Shown: one piece after another, positions 62,006-64,000 of the stretch
Position numbering within the stretch: the first letter of the stretch is position 1
Layout of the letters: every line of letters starts with the position of its first letter
NCBI GenBank assembly: GCA_964572845.1
Contig: CAZNFX010000003.1
Span: 186,001 to 250,000 of the forward strand
Length of the DNA: 64,000 bases
Origin: Bin55 sp964572845
GTDB lineage: Bacteria > Pseudomonadota > Gammaproteobacteria > Pseudomonadales > Azotimanducaceae
Direction of reading: 5' to 3'
Notes under the pieces: model-generated
Seen by the model: the letters and a program-made list of their open reading frames with translations, nothing else
Databases searched by the model: none
What the model was told of the DNA's origin: nothing
Program-made: the position numbers and the translations under genes

Positions 62006-64000
62006 CTACGTCGATTCTTGCGGCTCGACCAGTCCGCCAGCTAGTTCAATAGACTCGTAGGCGTTCTCCAGTATGAGGATCCTTTCATCCAGATTTTGGA
62101 CGTACTCGTCATCCTGAGCGTCGCTGGCGATTGCGCGAATCTCCCGCAGCAAACTCAAGCTAGCCAATTCGGAGTCGGCCAACCGAGCTATCTCCAGAGT
62201 ACCTGGTTCGGCTTGATCCTGTCGAATCGCCTTCAAGAGCTCTACAGTCTGCTCGGAACTTAGGAGGTCTCGTTCCAATACGATGCGAGCTATTTCGGAA
62301 TTCAAACGTACTTCCATCCGCGTAACCAAGTGCATCATCGTAGACACGATGCTCGGATCCAACTCGTCGTCCAATTGGCTTAGGATCCATTCCTGCATGC
62401 CGTTTGCTATTGCATTGGCGCGGTCTAGTTCATCTCTCAAGCTGTGCAGTTGAGCTATCGAGGAAAGCCCAGACAATACCGCAGATTGACTGATATTGGG
62501 TTCCTCTAGCAATGCTTGGAGCGACTCCACGGTTGCTTGAACCGCTTCAGCATTGTCAAAGTCGACGATGTCCTCCAGCAAACCCAGGAAGAGACCGGCT
62601 ATTGCAGGTTCTCTGTCCAAGTAGCTTGGATCGCTGATAGTCCCACTGCCAAACGGTACGTGTAAACCCAGGGTTCTTGAAATGGTCTGCAACTTGCGTT
62701 GCAGCTCTTGTTCAGGAGTGCCTTGATACCGACTAGACACGACGGAAGACTCGTCTTCCGTCGAAGCATCTAATGTTTCCTTGGTAAACATTAGCCTCAC
62801 CAGTTCTTGAGCCTCTTCAAAGTCGTTTGCCAGATAATGCAAACGTACCATCTGTACCAATCTAATCCCATCATAGTCGCGAACTTCGTCCACTTCGGCA
62901 TCGACCATTGGAGCGAGCGAGCGTGCTACATCGATGACATCATCAGGACCATGCAAGTAGGACAGAGTCCTAACGACAAATCCCTCGTACAAATGCCGTA
63001 GCGCGGGCTCGTCCTCGAGTGGTCGTACAACTTCTAGCAATCGCAGTAAGAGCGTTTGCGCTGTCTCTTTGGGCAGCCACTCGACCGCATCTTCGATTAG
63101 CTGCAGCACTGTCATCTGGAATGTCGTGGGGTAGTACATGCCCACAAAGCCCATTGAGCCCGAGAATTCGCCGTACTGAAGTTGATCCACTACCAATCTT
63201 GCATAGCAATCGGCCGCTTCAGCGCTTTGCCCAACTCGTGCCAAGAGTTGCGCCATAGTGAGTAGCTGTTCTGGTGCCGGGGACTTCAGTGCTTTTGCTC
63301 GTTCTACAAGTGCATCGATCTCCGCTTCGGTTACAGTACTTTCCGAATTGAGCAATAACATGGTCCACAAGGTGAATTCATGATCATCGGCTGAACCGCT
63401 TACTACAATTTCGGACAGTTCTGCCAATCGAGCTGCTAGCTGCTCTGGAAATTCCTGATACGCTTGCGATACTTTGTTGTAGAGCAGCGTCGAAGTCCGA
63501 CGCTCCGACGGAGACATCGCTATAAGAAACTCTTCAAGCTGCTTCCCCAATGGAGCTTTGGCTATCAATACTTCCAAAAGCGTTGGAATTTCCTCTTCCA
63601 CGTCGTCTTGGTCGAACTGTGCGTTTAGCGAACCACCGAGCGGAGGCAGCATTGGCATACGATATGAGGCCATGTACATCACGTTGGACGAAGGACTGCC
63701 CTGACTAGGCCACTGCAGGAGCATCGGTAGAACATTGCTCCGCCCGTAGTAGCTTCGCATTACATCGCCGAGATTCGCCGCTTGGGCGCCTCGCCACATG
63801 TAACTCAGTAATTGTGGAATTTCCTCTTCCTCGACACTCTCGCTTGTCGCAATCTCCTGCAGGCGTTCCATAGTTGACTCGATCGCCTCTGGGACCATAC
63901 TAGGGGGCTGGTACGTGCTCGCGCCACGCACACGGATAAGAATGCTTGCAGAAGGATCATTGGGATTATTCCTAGTAGCTGTGTCGTTCCGCTCGAATAT
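62006..64000 (-). CDS. Large helical protein, N-terminus beyond the window
   Basis: The reading frame stays open to the right edge, giving at least 664 codons; a GTG at 63931 is not needed as a start because the frame continues upstream (IFERNDTATRNNPNDPSASI). It is acidic and built of many amphipathic helices of about 30-40 residues in pairs, for example LYEGFVVRTLSYLHGPDD and AESVDALLEEPN-like repeats, with short Leu/Glu-rich helices, resembling TPR or HEAT-like solenoids. No signal, TM segment or enzyme motif is seen in this part. I do not recognise the family. The C-terminus is ELAGGLVEPQEST. Confidence 0.75.
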   Translation of the reverse strand: MFERNDTATRNNPNDPSASILIRVRGASTYQPPSMVPEAIESTMERLQEIATSESVEEEEIPQLLSYMWRGAQAANLGDVMRSYYGRSNVLPMLLQWPSQGSPSSNVMYMASYRMPMLPPLGGSLNAQFDQDDVEEEIPTLLEVLIAKAPLGKQLEEFLIAMSPSERRTSTLLYNKVSQAYQEFPEQLAARLAELSEIVVSGSADDHEFTLWTMLLLNSESTVTEAEIDALVERAKALKSPAPEQLLTMAQLLARVGQSAEAADCYARLVVDQLQYGEFSGSMGFVGMYYPTTFQMTVLQLIEDAVEWLPKETAQTLLLRLLEVVRPLEDEPALRHLYEGFVVRTLSYLHGPDDVIDVARSLAPMVDAEVDEVRDYDGIRLVQMVRLHYLANDFEEAQELVRLMFTKETLDASTEDESSVVSSRYQGTPEQELQRKLQTISRTLGLHVPFGSGTISDPSYLDREPAIAGLFLGLLEDIVDFDNAEAVQATVESLQALLEEPNISQSAVLSGLSSIAQLHSLRDELDRANAIANGMQEWILSQLDDELDPSIVSTMMHLVTRMEVRLNSEIARIVLERDLLSSEQTVELLKAIRQDQAEPGTLEIARLADSELASLSLLREIRAIASDAQDDEYVQNLDERILILENAYESIELAGGLVEPQEST

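Noticed and set aside
1..64000. tRNA, rRNA, CRISPR array, insertion sequence or prophage
   Set aside because: I looked for GTTCGA-type T-arms, regularly spaced repeats, transposase motifs and paired terminal repeats in the gaps and found none; reading by eye can miss single divergent copies.

Overview
The window looks like chromosomal DNA of a Gram-negative, aerobic, heterotrophic proteobacterium, most likely an uncultured gammaproteobacterium. It has an asymmetric outer membrane (LptE, an LpxL-type acyltransferase, two large TonB-dependent receptors, a TolC-like channel). It also has the gammaproteobacterial order leuS-lptE-holA. Base composition is near 50% GC and even throughout. I see no insertion sequence, prophage, CRISPR array, rRNA or tRNA. 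The taxonomic call is inference from gene content; the leuS product itself does not look like the E. coli form.

Layout. 1-8.0 kb: leuS (5' end outside the window), lptE, holA, a convergent histidine phosphatase, then cobS-cobT (AAA+ ATPase plus VWA protein) overlapping a PhoD-like phosphatase. 8.1-11.1 kb: a small ABM-domain protein and a TonB receptor behind a near-consensus sigma-70 promoter. 11.2-20.6 kb: one long leftward run, enoyl-CoA hydratase - moxR - coxE-like VWA - oppA-B-C-D-F, in which OppC carries a fibronectin type III-like domain in its first periplasmic loop. 20.7-29.5 kb: a phytanoyl-CoA dioxygenase-like gene, a decayed coding remnant, then a rightward operon: amidohydrolase, yejA-B-E (no yejF), CaiB CoA-transferase, HDAC-family deacetylase. 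29.8-42 kb: a secreted hypothetical, an Eis-like GNAT, three luciferase-like oxidoreductases, a second TonB receptor, a PPOX-fold protein, methylmalonate-semialdehyde dehydrogenase and a TauD-type dioxygenase. 42-49.4 kb: an intact Phd-type antitoxin beside a broken PIN toxin, then a CusCBA-type metal efflux operon whose adaptor ends in two CusF-like domains. 49.4-54.7 kb: HAD hydrolase, lipid A acyltransferase, FATP-type acyl-CoA synthetase, a small membrane protein and an MBL hydrolase. 54.7-64 kb: acyl-CoA dehydrogenase, an MhpD/FAH-fold protein that appears to start at CTG, hmgA-hppD (tyrosine to homogentisate cleavage) with a divergent MarR regulator, a two-domain CoA-transferase, and the C-terminal part of a large helical protein that runs off the right edge.

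Taken together the gene content suggests a scavenger of peptides, amino acids and acyl or isoprenoid-like organics: receptors and ABC importers bring substrates in, and CoA-transferases, dehydrogenases, hydratases and oxygenases degrade them. Two separate MoxR-AAA/VWA pairs (cobST and moxR-coxE) are the most system-like unexplained element, the second sitting in the same operon as the FN3-bearing Opp transporter.
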